Of a DNA stretch of 11,350 nucleotides, positions 1-7,135 are shown piece by piece. The number at the start of each line of letters is the position of its first letter. The first letter of the stretch is position 1. The position numbers and the translations under genes are program-made. The notes beneath the pieces were generated by a model. The model saw only the letters and a program-made list of their open reading frames with translations, did no database searches and was not told where the DNA came from. Origin of the DNA: Candidatus Cloacimonadota bacterium (GTDB lineage: Bacteria; Cloacimonadota; Cloacimonadia; Cloacimonadales; Cloacimonadaceae); assembly GCA_017995495.1 (NCBI GenBank), contig JAGOIS010000032.1, positions 1 to 11,350 on the forward strand. Direction: 5' to 3'.

Positions 1-358
1 CCGTGGAACTCTCCAACCAATGCAGCAAAGAACCTGCCACAAGGTCGGTGGCGGAATTCATGTTCAGCTGGCCCCAGATCAGCGCGTACTAACCAACGGT
101 GAGGTCGGCAGTGCCAATGGTAAGGCTGGCCCCGGCCAGCAGCGATAGCTTTTGGCAAACCGCATCAGTGGTGTTGATCACTGGATAGCGTGCGCTGGCC
201 ACGGTCTGGATCAAGACTTGGTGGGTGGCAGTGGGCACTCCGGCCGTCCAGTTGGAGGCGTTGTTCCAGTCGGTGGAAACCGCCCCTGTCCAATAATTTT
301 GCGCGCAAAGGGAGGCGCAGGCAAGCAACAAAAGCAGACATAAAAGATGGTGTTTCAT
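1..358 (-). pseudogene. Secreted beta-rich protein, 5' part, interrupted by in-frame TAG; runs off left edge
   Basis: Read on the minus strand from ATG 358-356. The start is supported by a GAGGT ribosome site (complement of 366-370) seven bases upstream. Residues 1-19 form a clear Sec signal peptide: MKHH, a leucine-rich core, then cleavage after ASLCA. The mature start NYWTGAVSTDWNNASNW resembles the Trp/Asn-rich opening of large FCB-group surface proteins. After residue 89 (DLTVG) a TAG stop lies at 91-89. The same frame continues to base 1 with 29 sensible codons beginning YALIWGQLNMNSATDLV, the beta-repeat style expected to follow LTVG. The ORF is therefore the 5' end of a longer gene split by one nonsense codon, not a complete 89-residue protein. 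TAG serves as a normal stop for queD and for the 7811-8293 gene, so code reassignment is unlikely. Function is unknown; secretion is inferred. A sequencing error is the main alternative. Confidence 0.6.
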
Positions 359-411
359 GATGGTAACCTCATGGTCTTGGATTATGTTTTACCCTCGCGA
401 AAGCCGCATTT

Positions 412-507
412 CCGGACGCTTCCCGCCTTTCCGGGCTGGCAGGGCGAACCTTGTCGTCCGGCTGTGGAAACAAATCCACGGAGAACGTCGAATATGCTCT
501 CATATTC
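412..507 (-). other. Structured 5' leader with three inverted repeats
   Basis: This lies inside the presumed leader of the minus-strand secreted-protein gene. Three perfect inverted repeats are visible. The first is GAATATG (490-496) with CATATTC (501-507), loop CTCT. The second is GTGGA (464-468) with TCCAC (475-479). The third is CCGGACG (412-418) with CGTCCGG (455-461), which encloses CCCG (422-425) and CGGG (432-435). Nested stems in a long leader are compatible with a cis-acting RNA. I could not match the core motifs of common riboswitches (c-di-GMP-I, TPP, cobalamin, glycine), so no class is assigned. The rest of 359-789 holds the two promoters and the corA leader; I see no gene there. 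Confidence 0.35.
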
Positions 508-581
508 TCGCTCCTTGTGCCAGATCAGGCAAATGCAAAATGCTGTTGCGTCAGGCGCGACAGTCTTTACAACTCATTTTC

Positions 582-610
582 ACGATACGCATCCTCCTCA
601 AATCTGTCAA
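582..610 (-). promoter_or_regulatory. Probable sigma-70-type promoter for the secreted-protein gene
   Basis: The minus strand reads a perfect TTGACA (complement of 605-610), a 17-base spacer and TATCGT (complement of 582-587, four of six matches to TATAAT). It points to the gene starting at 358 and implies a 5' leader of a little over 200 bases. Whether this organism uses the canonical sigma-70 consensus is an assumption. Confidence 0.4.
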
Positions 611-635
611 GTATTATAATTATTTAACTTAATAC

Positions 636-644
636 TGTTATAAT
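636..644 (+). promoter_or_regulatory. corA: Extended -10 promoter element upstream of corA
   Basis: TGTTATAAT is an exact extended -10 element (TGn followed by TATAAT at 639-644) in an AT-rich patch of an otherwise GC-rich sequence. No good -35 box lies 16-18 bases upstream, as is common for extended -10 promoters. It would give a leader of about 140 bases before the corA ATG. A second TATAAT occurs at 615-620. Confidence 0.4.
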
Positions 645-652
645 GGGAACAA

Positions 653-753
653 GGGCAGGTTGGACATGTTGCCTGGGGTAAACTATCCAGCTGATTCTGC
701 CTGCCCCAGGGCGGAGATTTCTGTTGCCATAAACCAACCCCTGAAAATTATGG
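653..753 (+). other. corA: corA leader with two competing stems and a third hairpin
   Basis: GGGCAGG (653-659) is perfectly complementary to CCTGCCC (700-706). CCTGGGG (672-678) is perfectly complementary to CCCCAGG (704-710). The two 7-bp stems share bases 704-706 and so cannot both form fully. Downstream, CCATAA (727-732) pairs with TTATGG (748-753), ending 24 bases before the ribosome site AAGGAGG (778-784). This layout resembles a switch or attenuator, but it matches no known magnesium-sensing class (M-box) that I recognise. Function is inference only. Confidence 0.3.
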
Positions 754-789
754 TTCAACAAATCCAAATCTTGTGAAAAGGAGGTTGCC

Positions 790-1722
790 ATGATCCAGTA
801 TTTCCAGGTGAAGGAACAGCGTTTCGAGCCCGCCCTGGCGCGCAGCGAGGCTTTTTGGATACATCTGGAGAGCCCCACAGCCGACGAGATCAAGGCTCTG
901 CTTGATGAGTTCGGGCTGCCGGAAGACTTCATCACGGACCTCCAGGACGCCGACGAGAACAGCCGCATGGAATATGAGGAGAACGCGGTTCTTGTGATCA
1001 TGCGCGTTCCGCTTTACTATCAACACCAGGCTGCCAGTTTGTCGTTCACCACAGCGCCATTGGGCATGATCGCGGTGCAGGACAAGCTGATCACGGTATC
1101 CTTTTTCGACAACGAAGTGCTGAACGTGTGGCTGGACGGCAAACACAAGCCGTTCCGGATCACCCAGCAGAGCTTCATGCTGCAGATCGCGCTGCGGGCG
1201 TCGCTCTATTTTTTGCGCTTCCTCAAAGAGATCAACCGGCGCACCAACAAGATCGAAAGCGAACTCAGCCAGAGCCTGCGCAATCAGGAGTTGTTCCGCC
1301 TGCTGCGGCTGGAAAAGAGCCTGGTCTATTTTTCCACTTCGCTGCGTTCCAACGAGATCATCCTGGAGCGGTTGCAGCGTTCACGCTGGCTGAATCAGGA
1401 CCCCGAGGCCGAGGACTTGGTGGAGGACGTGATCATCGACAACATGCAAGCCATCGAGATGGCCAATATCCACAGCAGCATCCTCAGCGGCATGATGGAT
1501 GCCTTTGCCTCGATCATCTCCAACAACCTGAACGTGGTGATGAAATTCCTCGCCTCAATGACCATCATCCTGGCCGTGCCCACCCTCATCTCCAGCATCT
1601 ACGGGATGAACGTCGCCCTGCCAGTTCAGAAAAGCCCCGCCGCGTTCGCGATCGTGATGGGGATCGCGGTGCTGGTCTCGCTGCTGCTGGTGTTCATCTT
1701 CATCCGCAAAAAGTACTTTTAA
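790..1722 (+). CDS. corA: CorA-family divalent metal ion transporter
   Basis: 310 residues, the usual size for a CorA channel subunit, which assembles as an inner-membrane pentamer that carries Mg2+ or other divalent cations. The diagnostic signature YGMN is at residues 271-274, at the end of the first C-terminal transmembrane helix (about 251-271). A second helix (about 284-305) is followed by the basic cytoplasmic tail RKKYF. The long N-terminal part (1-240) is soluble and alpha/beta, then strongly helical (about 140-240), as in the CorA funnel and stalk. The GMN loop reads VALPVQKSPAAF, without the acidic MPEL motif of the E. coli and Thermotoga proteins, so the substrate (Mg2+, Co2+ or Zn2+) cannot be fixed from sequence. 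The start is supported by AAGGAGG five bases before the ATG. It is the first gene of a plus-strand run; queD follows after 11 bases. Confidence 0.93.
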   Translation: MIQYFQVKEQRFEPALARSEAFWIHLESPTADEIKALLDEFGLPEDFITDLQDADENSRMEYEENAVLVIMRVPLYYQHQAASLSFTTAPLGMIAVQDKLITVSFFDNEVLNVWLDGKHKPFRITQQSFMLQIALRASLYFLRFLKEINRRTNKIESELSQSLRNQELFRLLRLEKSLVYFSTSLRSNEIILERLQRSRWLNQDPEAEDLVEDVIIDNMQAIEMANIHSSILSGMMDAFASIISNNLNVVMKFLASMTIILAVPTLISSIYGMNVALPVQKSPAAFAIVMGIAVLVSLLLVFIFIRKKYF

Positions 1723-1733
1723 GAGATAACGAT

Positions 1734-2105
1734 ATGTATAAACTAAGCGTCACCGATTCCTTCAGCGCTGCCCACCGCCTGTGCGGCTATGAAGGCGCCT
1801 GCAGCAATCTGCACGGACACAACTGGTCCGTGCGGGTGAGCCTGGAGGCGGAGGAACTCGACCAGATCGGCATGGCCATGGATTTTGGCCGCATCAAGGC
1901 CCTGCTGAGAGGGATCACGGCCGATCTGGACCACGCCTATTTGAATGACCTGGAAGCTTTTACGGAGCAGAATCCCACCTCCGAGAACCTCGCCAAATAC
2001 ATCTGTGAACGGATGGTGGCAGCCCTCGTGGGTGAGCCGGCGCGGATGCTGGAGGTGGAGATCTGCGAATCCGAGCACTCCAGCGTAACCTACAGCCATG
2101 CTTAG
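1734..2105 (+). CDS. queD: 6-carboxy-5,6,7,8-tetrahydropterin synthase (QueD / 6-pyruvoyl-tetrahydropterin synthase family)
   Basis: 123 residues, typical for QueD. The enzyme converts 7,8-dihydroneopterin triphosphate to 6-carboxytetrahydropterin, the second step from GTP to 7-deazaguanine and queuosine in tRNA. The zinc ligands are visible: H14 in SFSAAHRL and H27/H29 in NLHGHNW. C23, four residues before H27, is at the position of the catalytic cysteine. D66-H67 (LDHAYLN), the PTSENLA segment (81-87) and the ESEHSSVTY end (E112/E114, H115) complete the family pattern. The retained Cys, Asp-His and Glu favour QueD over a eukaryotic-type pterin synthase. The frame is open far upstream into corA, but only the part from this ATG has family sequence; the upstream part is out-of-frame shadow. 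The ribosome site is weak (AAGAGA), so coupling to corA is likely. Its last 8 bases overlap engB. No other queuosine gene lies in the window. Confidence 0.92.
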   Translation: MYKLSVTDSFSAAHRLCGYEGACSNLHGHNWSVRVSLEAEELDQIGMAMDFGRIKALLRGITADLDHAYLNDLEAFTEQNPTSENLAKYICERMVAALVGEPARMLEVEICESEHSSVTYSHA

Positions 2106-2709
2106 ATTTGTCGAGTCCTTCTTTGTAAAAAGCGCCGTCGAGCCCAAGGATTATCCCGCCAGCGCCTATCCGGAATTCGCCGTGGCGGGACGCAGCAACG
2201 TGGGCAAATCCACCCTGATCAACCTGCTCACAGACCGGCGCAAACTGGCCAAGACCAGCAACCATCCGGGCAAGACCCGGCTGCTGAACTTTTTCCTGAT
2301 CCGCTGGAAAGACGACCAGGCTGAAACTGAAGGGCGCCTGCAGCTCACCGACCTGCCTGGCTACGGCTTCGCGGAGGTTTCGCAGGCCGAGCAGGAAAAG
2401 TGGCGCAAGATGATCAACCGCTACTTTGACGAGCGCGAGCAACTGCGCGGGATCATTGTGCTGGTGGACATCCGCCACGCGGCCGACCCCAAGGACATCC
2501 AGATGCTGGAGCTGCTGCGCTTGCGCAAGATCGATTACTGCGTGGTGGCCACCAAGGCGGACAAGATACCCAAGACCAAGATCCCCAAAACCCTGCAGTT
2601 GCTGGGCAAGGGACTGGGATTGGAAGGCATTCCGCTCTACGCCGTCTCCGCCCTCAAAAACACCGGGCTGGATCCGCTCTACGCCTGGTTTGGCCGGCAT
2701 CTGAACTGA
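2098..2709 (+). CDS. engB: Ribosome biogenesis GTP-binding protein EngB/YsxC/YihA
   Basis: 203 residues, normal for the EngB family of TRAFAC GTPases, which help assemble the large (50S) ribosomal subunit in the cytoplasm. The G motifs are in order: G1 GRSNVGKS (31-38), the G2 threonine in [10 protein letters not shown] (T60), G3 DLPGYG (85-90), G4 TKAD (152-155) and G5 SAL (184-186). The N-terminal [12 protein letters not shown] opening is also typical. The ATG lies inside the 3' end of queD (8-base overlap) and no ribosome site precedes it, so translational coupling is likely. Only 4 bases separate its stop from mnmG. Confidence 0.96.
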   Translation: MLRFVESFFVKSAVEPKDYPASAYPEFAVAGRSNVGKSTLINLLTDRRKLAKTSNHPGKTRLLNFFLIRWKDDQAETEGRLQLTDLPGYGFAEVSQAEQEKWRKMINRYFDEREQLRGIIVLVDIRHAADPKDIQMLELLRLRKIDYCVVATKADKIPKTKIPKTLQLLGKGLGLEGIPLYAVSALKNTGLDPLYAWFGRHLN

Positions 2710-2713
2710 TACC

Positions 2714-4558
2714 ATGCCCTCCCGCTTTGACGTGATCGTGGTGGGCGGAGGCCACGCCGGGGTCGAGGCAGCCCTCGCTGCCTCCAGGCGCGGCGCCAAC
2801 ACCGCCCTCTTCCTTCTCAAGCTGGAATCCCTGGCCCGCATGAGCTGCAATCCCTCGCTCGGCGGACCCGCCAAAGGCCATCTGGCCAGGGAGATAGACG
2901 CCCTGGGCGGCGAGCTGGGATATGTGGCGGACCTCTCGGGGATACACTTCCGCATGCTCAACCGCACCAAGGGGCCGGCCGTCTGGGCACCCCGCTGCCA
3001 GAACGACCGCCAGCTCTATTCCCTGCTCATGCGCGAACACGTGGAGGCGCAGGCAAACCTGCTGCTGATCGAGGCCGACGTCGCGGAGATCCTGGTGGAA
3101 GGGAACCGGGTGAGGGGAGTGCGGACCCTGATCGGCACCGAGTATCAAGCGCCTCAGGTGATCCTGGCCACCGGAACCTTTCTGCGCGGGCTCATTCACG
3201 TAGGCAGAGTCTCCCTGCCCGGCGGACGCAGCGGTGAACCCTCTTCCGAAGCTCTTTCCGTGTCTTTGAACCAGCTGGGTTTCAAGCTGGCCCGCTTCAA
3301 AACCGGAACCCCACCCCGGATCGACCTGCGCGGCCTGGACTATTCCTGTTTGGACGAACAGCCCGGCGATCCTGATCCGGAGGGTTTTTCCTGGTATCGG
3401 GACGTGAAGCTCTCCAATCAGGTGAGTTGTTACCTGACCCGCACCACAGCCGAAACACACCGGATCATCCGGGAAAACCTGCAGCAGTCTTCACTTTACG
3501 GCGGGATCATCCAGGGTATCGGACCCCGCTACTGCCCCTCCATCGAGGACAAGGTGGTCAAATTCCCCCAGCGCGAGAGCCACCAGATCTTCATCGAACC
3601 CGAGGGCCTGAACACCTTTGAGGGCTACGTGAACGGCGTTTCCACCTCCCTGCCGCCGGAGGTGCAGGAGCGGATCGTGCACAGCATTCCCGGGCTGGAA
3701 CAGGCGCGGATCATGCGTTACGCCTATGCCATCGAGTACGATTTCATCGACCCCTCGGAACTCACACCCACCCTGGAAAGCAGGCGGATCAAGGGACTCT
3801 GGCTGGCCGGCCAGATCAACGGCACCTCCGGCTATGAAGAGGCTGCCGCGCAGGGCATCATGGCCGGCATCAATGCCAGCCTGGCTTTGGACGGTGAACC
3901 CGGCATCGTGCTCAGCCGCGGAGAGGCCTACATCGGCGTGCTGATCGATGATCTGGTGACCCGCGGCACCAACGAGCCCTACCGGATGTTCACCTCCCGC
4001 GCGGAATACCGGCTGCTGCTGCGCCAGGACAACTGCGACGAACGCCTGATGCCGCTGGGTTACAGGCTGGGACTGGTTTCCGATCAGCGCTGGCAACGCT
4101 TCCAGAGGATGCTGGAGCTCAAGGAACGGGAACTGGAGCGCCTGCGAACGGAGAAATCCTCATCCCATCAAGACATCCGCGAACCCCAGAAATTCGCCCT
4201 GCTGCTCAAACGTCCGGACCTCACTGGGGAAAAACTGTCGGAATACGGCTTCACGCCTTCGCCGGAGGTGACGCCGGACATCCTGCGCCGCTGCGAACTG
4301 GAGATCAAGTACGAGGGCTATCTGCAGAGGGCGGAAGAGGAAATGCGGCGCTTCCAGGCCTCGGAGGAGCTGGCTCTGGCTGAAGACATAGACTACCGGG
4401 AAATTGAAACCATCGCCTGGGAGGCCCGCGAAAAGCTGCAGCGGGTTCAGCCCCGCAGCCTGGGCCAGGCCACACGCATACCGGGGGTGAATTACGCGGA
4501 CACGGTGGCCCTGCTGGTCTGGCTGCGCAAGCGCTCGAAACCCGCTCCAGAAGAGTGA
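2714..4558 (+). CDS. mnmG: tRNA uridine-5-carboxymethylaminomethyl(34) synthesis enzyme MnmG (GidA)
   Basis: 614 residues, close to the usual 620-630. MnmG binds FAD and, with MnmE, installs the (carboxymethyl)aminomethyl group on wobble U34 of certain tRNAs. The FAD dinucleotide motif GGGHAG is at 11-16. MSCNPSLGG (43-51) and YCPSIEDK (273-280) hold the two conserved cysteines, C45 and C274. TGTPPRID (197-204), [15 protein letters not shown] (367-381) and the [19 protein letters not shown] region (416-434) are family hallmarks. The helical C-terminus (IKYEGYL, later IPGVNYADT) matches the MnmE/tRNA-binding end. No ribosome site stands before the ATG, 4 bases after engB, so it is probably read by coupling. 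MnmE is not in the window. The gene ends 9 bases from the convergent outer-membrane gene, and no hairpin with a T-run is visible between them. Confidence 0.97.
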   Translation: MPSRFDVIVVGGGHAGVEAALAASRRGANTALFLLKLESLARMSCNPSLGGPAKGHLAREIDALGGELGYVADLSGIHFRMLNRTKGPAVWAPRCQNDRQLYSLLMREHVEAQANLLLIEADVAEILVEGNRVRGVRTLIGTEYQAPQVILATGTFLRGLIHVGRVSLPGGRSGEPSSEALSVSLNQLGFKLARFKTGTPPRIDLRGLDYSCLDEQPGDPDPEGFSWYRDVKLSNQVSCYLTRTTAETHRIIRENLQQSSLYGGIIQGIGPRYCPSIEDKVVKFPQRESHQIFIEPEGLNTFEGYVNGVSTSLPPEVQERIVHSIPGLEQARIMRYAYAIEYDFIDPSELTPTLESRRIKGLWLAGQINGTSGYEEAAAQGIMAGINASLALDGEPGIVLSRGEAYIGVLIDDLVTRGTNEPYRMFTSRAEYRLLLRQDNCDERLMPLGYRLGLVSDQRWQRFQRMLELKERELERLRTEKSSSHQDIREPQKFALLLKRPDLTGEKLSEYGFTPSPEVTPDILRRCELEIKYEGYLQRAEEEMRRFQASEELALAEDIDYREIETIAWEAREKLQRVQPRSLGQATRIPGVNYADTVALLVWLRKRSKPAPEE

Positions 4559-4567
4559 TCCGGCCGC

Positions 4568-6688
4568 TTAGAAAGCCACGCTCAGCTTGGCGTAGGCTGT
4601 GTTCATGTCCTGCCGAAAAGTTCCCAGCGGGTCGCCCCAGGTGGATGGCTCGGTTTGGGTTTGAGCGGATTTGACGCCCACAAACGCGAACCACTCAGGC
4701 CTGAATTCGTAGCGCAGATTGCCATAATAGCTCAGGGCGGCGCTCTTTCCGGGCCGCTCGTAGGTGCTTAGCGAGCTGCCCAGGGATATCTTGAAAACTG
4801 CAGTGGGCGTGTATTCCAGGGTCGCGTTGGCGATCAGGTAGTTGTTATCCAGGTGCAGGATCTGGATATCTTCGCCGGAGCCGATCTCGTTTTCCTCAGG
4901 ATAGCCGTAACGGGTCCAACTACCAGTCAAGGTCATGGCCAGTTTGTCCAGCGGACTAATCCAGCCGTTGATGTTGAATCTGTGAAAAGGATAGGTGTCG
5001 CTGAGAGCGTAAACCAGTTGCTGACCGTAAGTGTAGCCGCCAAAAACGCGGAAGTTCTTCAGTTTGTTCCAGGTGCAGCCAACCAGGCCATTGTAGGCGT
5101 CGTGCAGATTTCCGTTCAGGTCTGGTCCGCGGGCGGCGGCGCTATTGACGAGGAAGTTGAACCTGGATGCCAGATTGAGATTCGCGGTGAATCCCGATTC
5201 ATAGCCGTAATAGGGGTCCAAACTCAAGTCTTTGTGATAACCGTAAGCCCAGGTACTAAAGGAGGCGTAGCGCACCTTTTTTTCTGAGTAGGTTTTATTC
5301 CAACTGAAGGAGGCGCCAAGGTATTCGTGGTCTTTTTCGTAGAGGTAGCCAGCGTCATGATATAGGTCTTTGGAGAGCCGCATATAACCCAGGGAAACCT
5401 CGATATCACCGGGATCGGCCCTTAGTCCGAAACCCGCTTTGTATCCCTGTTGAGGTTCGGGCAAGGCATCGCTTTCCTTTTCCCGGATCGACAAACCCAG
5501 GACGGACGACACATAGAGATGAGGCAGAAACTCCCATTTCGCGGAACCGCTGTAAACGTGGTTGTAATAGCCTTTATTTACGCGGCTGACGACTCCATTG
5601 AACATCTGGAACCGGCGCCAATTGGGATTGACTGCCAGCGCCTGGAAATAATCGGCGGGATTGAGGGTGTCCTCCCCGTCTTTGATCTCTTTGTCGAAAG
5701 CTCCCAAAGCGCCCCAATTCAGGATCCGGGAGTTGCCGGTGGCTTTGAAGGCGAAGCGCGGCTGGACTATGTTGCGGGTGTTGAGGACGTCGTAGTCGAT
5801 GCCGAAAGCGTCGATGTCCTCCGTGAAGAAGAAGCGGTTTTCATCGTAGTAAGGGGGATATTTGCTGTTATAGTCGTCCTGCGCGCTGTCCATTGGCGTA
5901 TCCGAGAAGTCGGGATTGAGCGAGACCTTGATGCGGGTGCGTTGGCCGGGATTCAGCGCCAGATCGAGGCCCACATGATCCGGATCCCAACTGGCAGAGC
6001 GCGAGATAAGGTCGTAACTCTTCACGAAGTAGGGTTTCAGAGCGATATCCAGTTGGTGCTGAACTGGATTTGGCAAAACGATGTCCTGGGCCTTGAGAAA
6101 GTAGTCCTTGCCCATCTTGGTGTTGGAATATGGCAGCGCATAGAAATCCTGCGAGTCTTCGAGGTTGCGGTGCAGAATGATCTTCCAGCGATAGGGCTTG
6201 TCCTGCTTGAAGCGCAATTCACCCAGGGGAATGCGCATGGTGACGGTCCAGAGGGAGTCGCTGTGCTGGCTCGTGTAAGAATAGTGGCTGTTCCAGGCCA
6301 GATCGATGCTCATGTCGGAGCCGCGGACTCCATCCTGCAGGTTGCCCAAGGGGAAAGCGACGTAGTAGTAGGCGTAATAGGCGTCCGGGATGGTGATCAA
6401 TTGCACACGTAGGTAATCGGCAGTCGTTCCTTCATCCTTCACGGTGAGAGAGCCCTGGGTAAAAGTGCTGTCGATCGCGGCTTCAAAGTGCACCATGAGG
6501 TCGCTGCCGTCCTGCCAGAGCCAGGCTTTGGTCGGTAGTGTCTCCGGTACTTTGTCGTCGGGGGTGACGCGGAGGAAGCCGGTCAGCAGGTTGGCGTCGG
6601 TCAACACCGGCTCCCGGGAATCCGGCAGCGCCAAGCCACAGGCGGCTCCGGCGATCAGCACAAATATGGAAATCAACGCAGTTCTCAT
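4568..6688 (-). CDS. Outer-membrane beta-barrel protein with N-terminal CBM9-like domain (DUF5916 family)
   Basis: 706 residues from the ATG at 6688-6686, chosen because GAGGT (complement of 6696-6700) lies seven bases upstream. A GTG nine bases earlier overlaps that ribosome site and is unlikely. Residues 1-20 are a signal peptide. Residues about 30-205 look like the CBM9-type fold that precedes DUF5916 domains. The hallmark LNPDFSD (257-263) is followed by SAQDDYNSKYPPYYDENRFFF (268-288), the DUF5916 pattern that normally ends in P-E-K/N-R-x-F-F. The rest alternates polar and aromatic residues in strand-length blocks and ends in a terminal Phe (AKLSVAF), as expected for BAM-inserted barrels. 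The substrate is unknown; an outer-membrane transport or binding role is inference. A second, broken copy lies near 7136-7200. It is convergent with mnmG. Confidence 0.82.
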   Translation of the reverse strand: MRTALISIFVLIAGAACGLALPDSREPVLTDANLLTGFLRVTPDDKVPETLPTKAWLWQDGSDLMVHFEAAIDSTFTQGSLTVKDEGTTADYLRVQLITIPDAYYAYYYVAFPLGNLQDGVRGSDMSIDLAWNSHYSYTSQHSDSLWTVTMRIPLGELRFKQDKPYRWKIILHRNLEDSQDFYALPYSNTKMGKDYFLKAQDIVLPNPVQHQLDIALKPYFVKSYDLISRSASWDPDHVGLDLALNPGQRTRIKVSLNPDFSDTPMDSAQDDYNSKYPPYYDENRFFFTEDIDAFGIDYDVLNTRNIVQPRFAFKATGNSRILNWGALGAFDKEIKDGEDTLNPADYFQALAVNPNWRRFQMFNGVVSRVNKGYYNHVYSGSAKWEFLPHLYVSSVLGLSIREKESDALPEPQQGYKAGFGLRADPGDIEVSLGYMRLSKDLYHDAGYLYEKDHEYLGASFSWNKTYSEKKVRYASFSTWAYGYHKDLSLDPYYGYESGFTANLNLASRFNFLVNSAAARGPDLNGNLHDAYNGLVGCTWNKLKNFRVFGGYTYGQQLVYALSDTYPFHRFNINGWISPLDKLAMTLTGSWTRYGYPEENEIGSGEDIQILHLDNNYLIANATLEYTPTAVFKISLGSSLSTYERPGKSAALSYYGNLRYEFRPEWFAFVGVKSAQTQTEPSTWGDPLGTFRQDMNTAYAKLSVAF

Positions 6689-6741
6689 CTGCGGCACCTC
6701 GCTTTATTCAACGTTCCTTGCGCGTTGAGGACATGATTGAA

Positions 6742-6770
6742 AAACATTCTTGGGGGGGGATATTTGTCAA
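6742..6770 (-). promoter_or_regulatory. Putative promoter of the DUF5916 gene with a C8 tract in the spacer
   Basis: The minus strand has a perfect TTGACA (complement of 6765-6770). Eight consecutive C's follow (G8 at 6752-6759 on the plus strand), in the place of the -35/-10 spacer. With a 17-base spacer the -10 would be ATGTTT, a poor match. AAGAAT lies 13 bases away and TTCAAT 23 bases away. The -35 is convincing; the -10 is not defined. It points to the gene starting at 6688. Confidence 0.35.
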
Positions 6771-6806
6771 GCAATTTCCCCAAAAAGTTCCAGTCAGCTA
6801 CTGGAC

Positions 6807-6842
6807 GGCGATTTTCCGCCTGACACTTTAAGACTGGTGGAT
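6807..6842 (+). promoter_or_regulatory. Inverted repeat and -35-like element upstream of the nucleotidase remnant
   Basis: GGCG (6807-6810) and CGCC (6817-6820) form a short hairpin around ATTTTC. CTGACA (6821-6826 region) follows directly, then a 16-base gap and TAATCA. The same arrangement, with related sequence (ATTTTCCGC then TTGACG, 16 bases, TATCCT), occurs 1.5 kb downstream before the intact nucleotidase gene. It therefore appears to be part of the same duplication. Promoter or operator function is inferred. Confidence 0.3.
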
Positions 6843-6931
6843 AATCAGCGGAAATCAGTACTATGTATGAGAACGCATCCGCGGAAGATTCAGCGACCGC
6901 GGTTTCCCGATAAGCTGTACAGGAAGCCGGG

Positions 6932-7130
6932 ATGAAACCTAAGAAATACTTACTGTTGCTGGCTTTGACAGCTGTAACCAGTCTGGGCGCCCTGCCCCCT
7001 GAGAATATTCGATACCGGCGACAGCTACGGGGTCTACGAACCCAAGTGGGATGAAGCCAATGGCCTCAACCGGGGCGGTTACCTCGTTTTGGATGAGATC
7101 CTCAGCGCGGCGAGAGATCCAGCCCAACGG
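6932..7130 (+). pseudogene. 5' remnant of a 5'-nucleotidase/metallophosphatase gene
   Basis: It starts with the same ribosome site and signal peptide as the intact gene at 8440 (MKPKKYLLLLALTAVTSLGALP here). About 14 differences are counted by eye over some 183 aligned bases. An extra C in a C-run (five C's at 6995-6999, four at 8503-8506) shifts the frame; translation then ends at an early TGA after about 40 codons. In the corrected frame the sequence continues TGDSYGVYEPKWDEANGLNRGG and ends near SAARDPAQR, so all catalytic motifs after the first are missing. The first metal motif is D-S-Y where the intact protein has D-S-H. The similarity stops near 7114-7130, where remnant DUF5916 sequence on the opposite strand begins. 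It is non-functional as an enzyme; a short secreted peptide cannot be formally excluded. Confidence 0.85.
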
Positions 7131-7135
7131 ACGAA

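Noticed and set aside
412..507. c-di-GMP-I or other known riboswitch in the minus-strand leader
   Set aside because: The conserved core segments of the known classes I could recall were not found on that strand.
347..632. Two short plus-strand frames in the 359-789 intergenic stretch
   Set aside because: No ribosome site, overlapping frames of unnatural composition, and they cover the antisense strand of a leader region.
1128..1733. In-frame upstream extension of queD
   Set aside because: It runs in another frame of corA, is rich in Arg/Gln/His/Pro, and the QueD family begins at MYKLSVTDSFSAAH.
1960..3460. Two minus-strand open frames (336 and 268 codons) over queD, engB and mnmG
   Set aside because: Shadows of well-recognised plus-strand genes.
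5450..6412. Plus-strand open frame of 320 codons inside the DUF5916 gene
   Set aside because: It lies entirely antisense to a gene with clear family motifs, has no ribosome site and shows a repetitive Val/Ala/Glu-rich composition typical of a shadow frame in GC-rich DNA.
6689..6697. GTG start nine bases upstream for the DUF5916 gene
   Set aside because: The GTG lies inside the GAGGTG ribosome site; the ATG at 6688 has the correct spacing and starts the signal peptide.
6750..6935. Plus-strand frame of 61 codons ending at the nucleotidase remnant start
   Set aside because: No family resemblance, starts in the G8 tract, and overlaps likely promoter elements of both strands.
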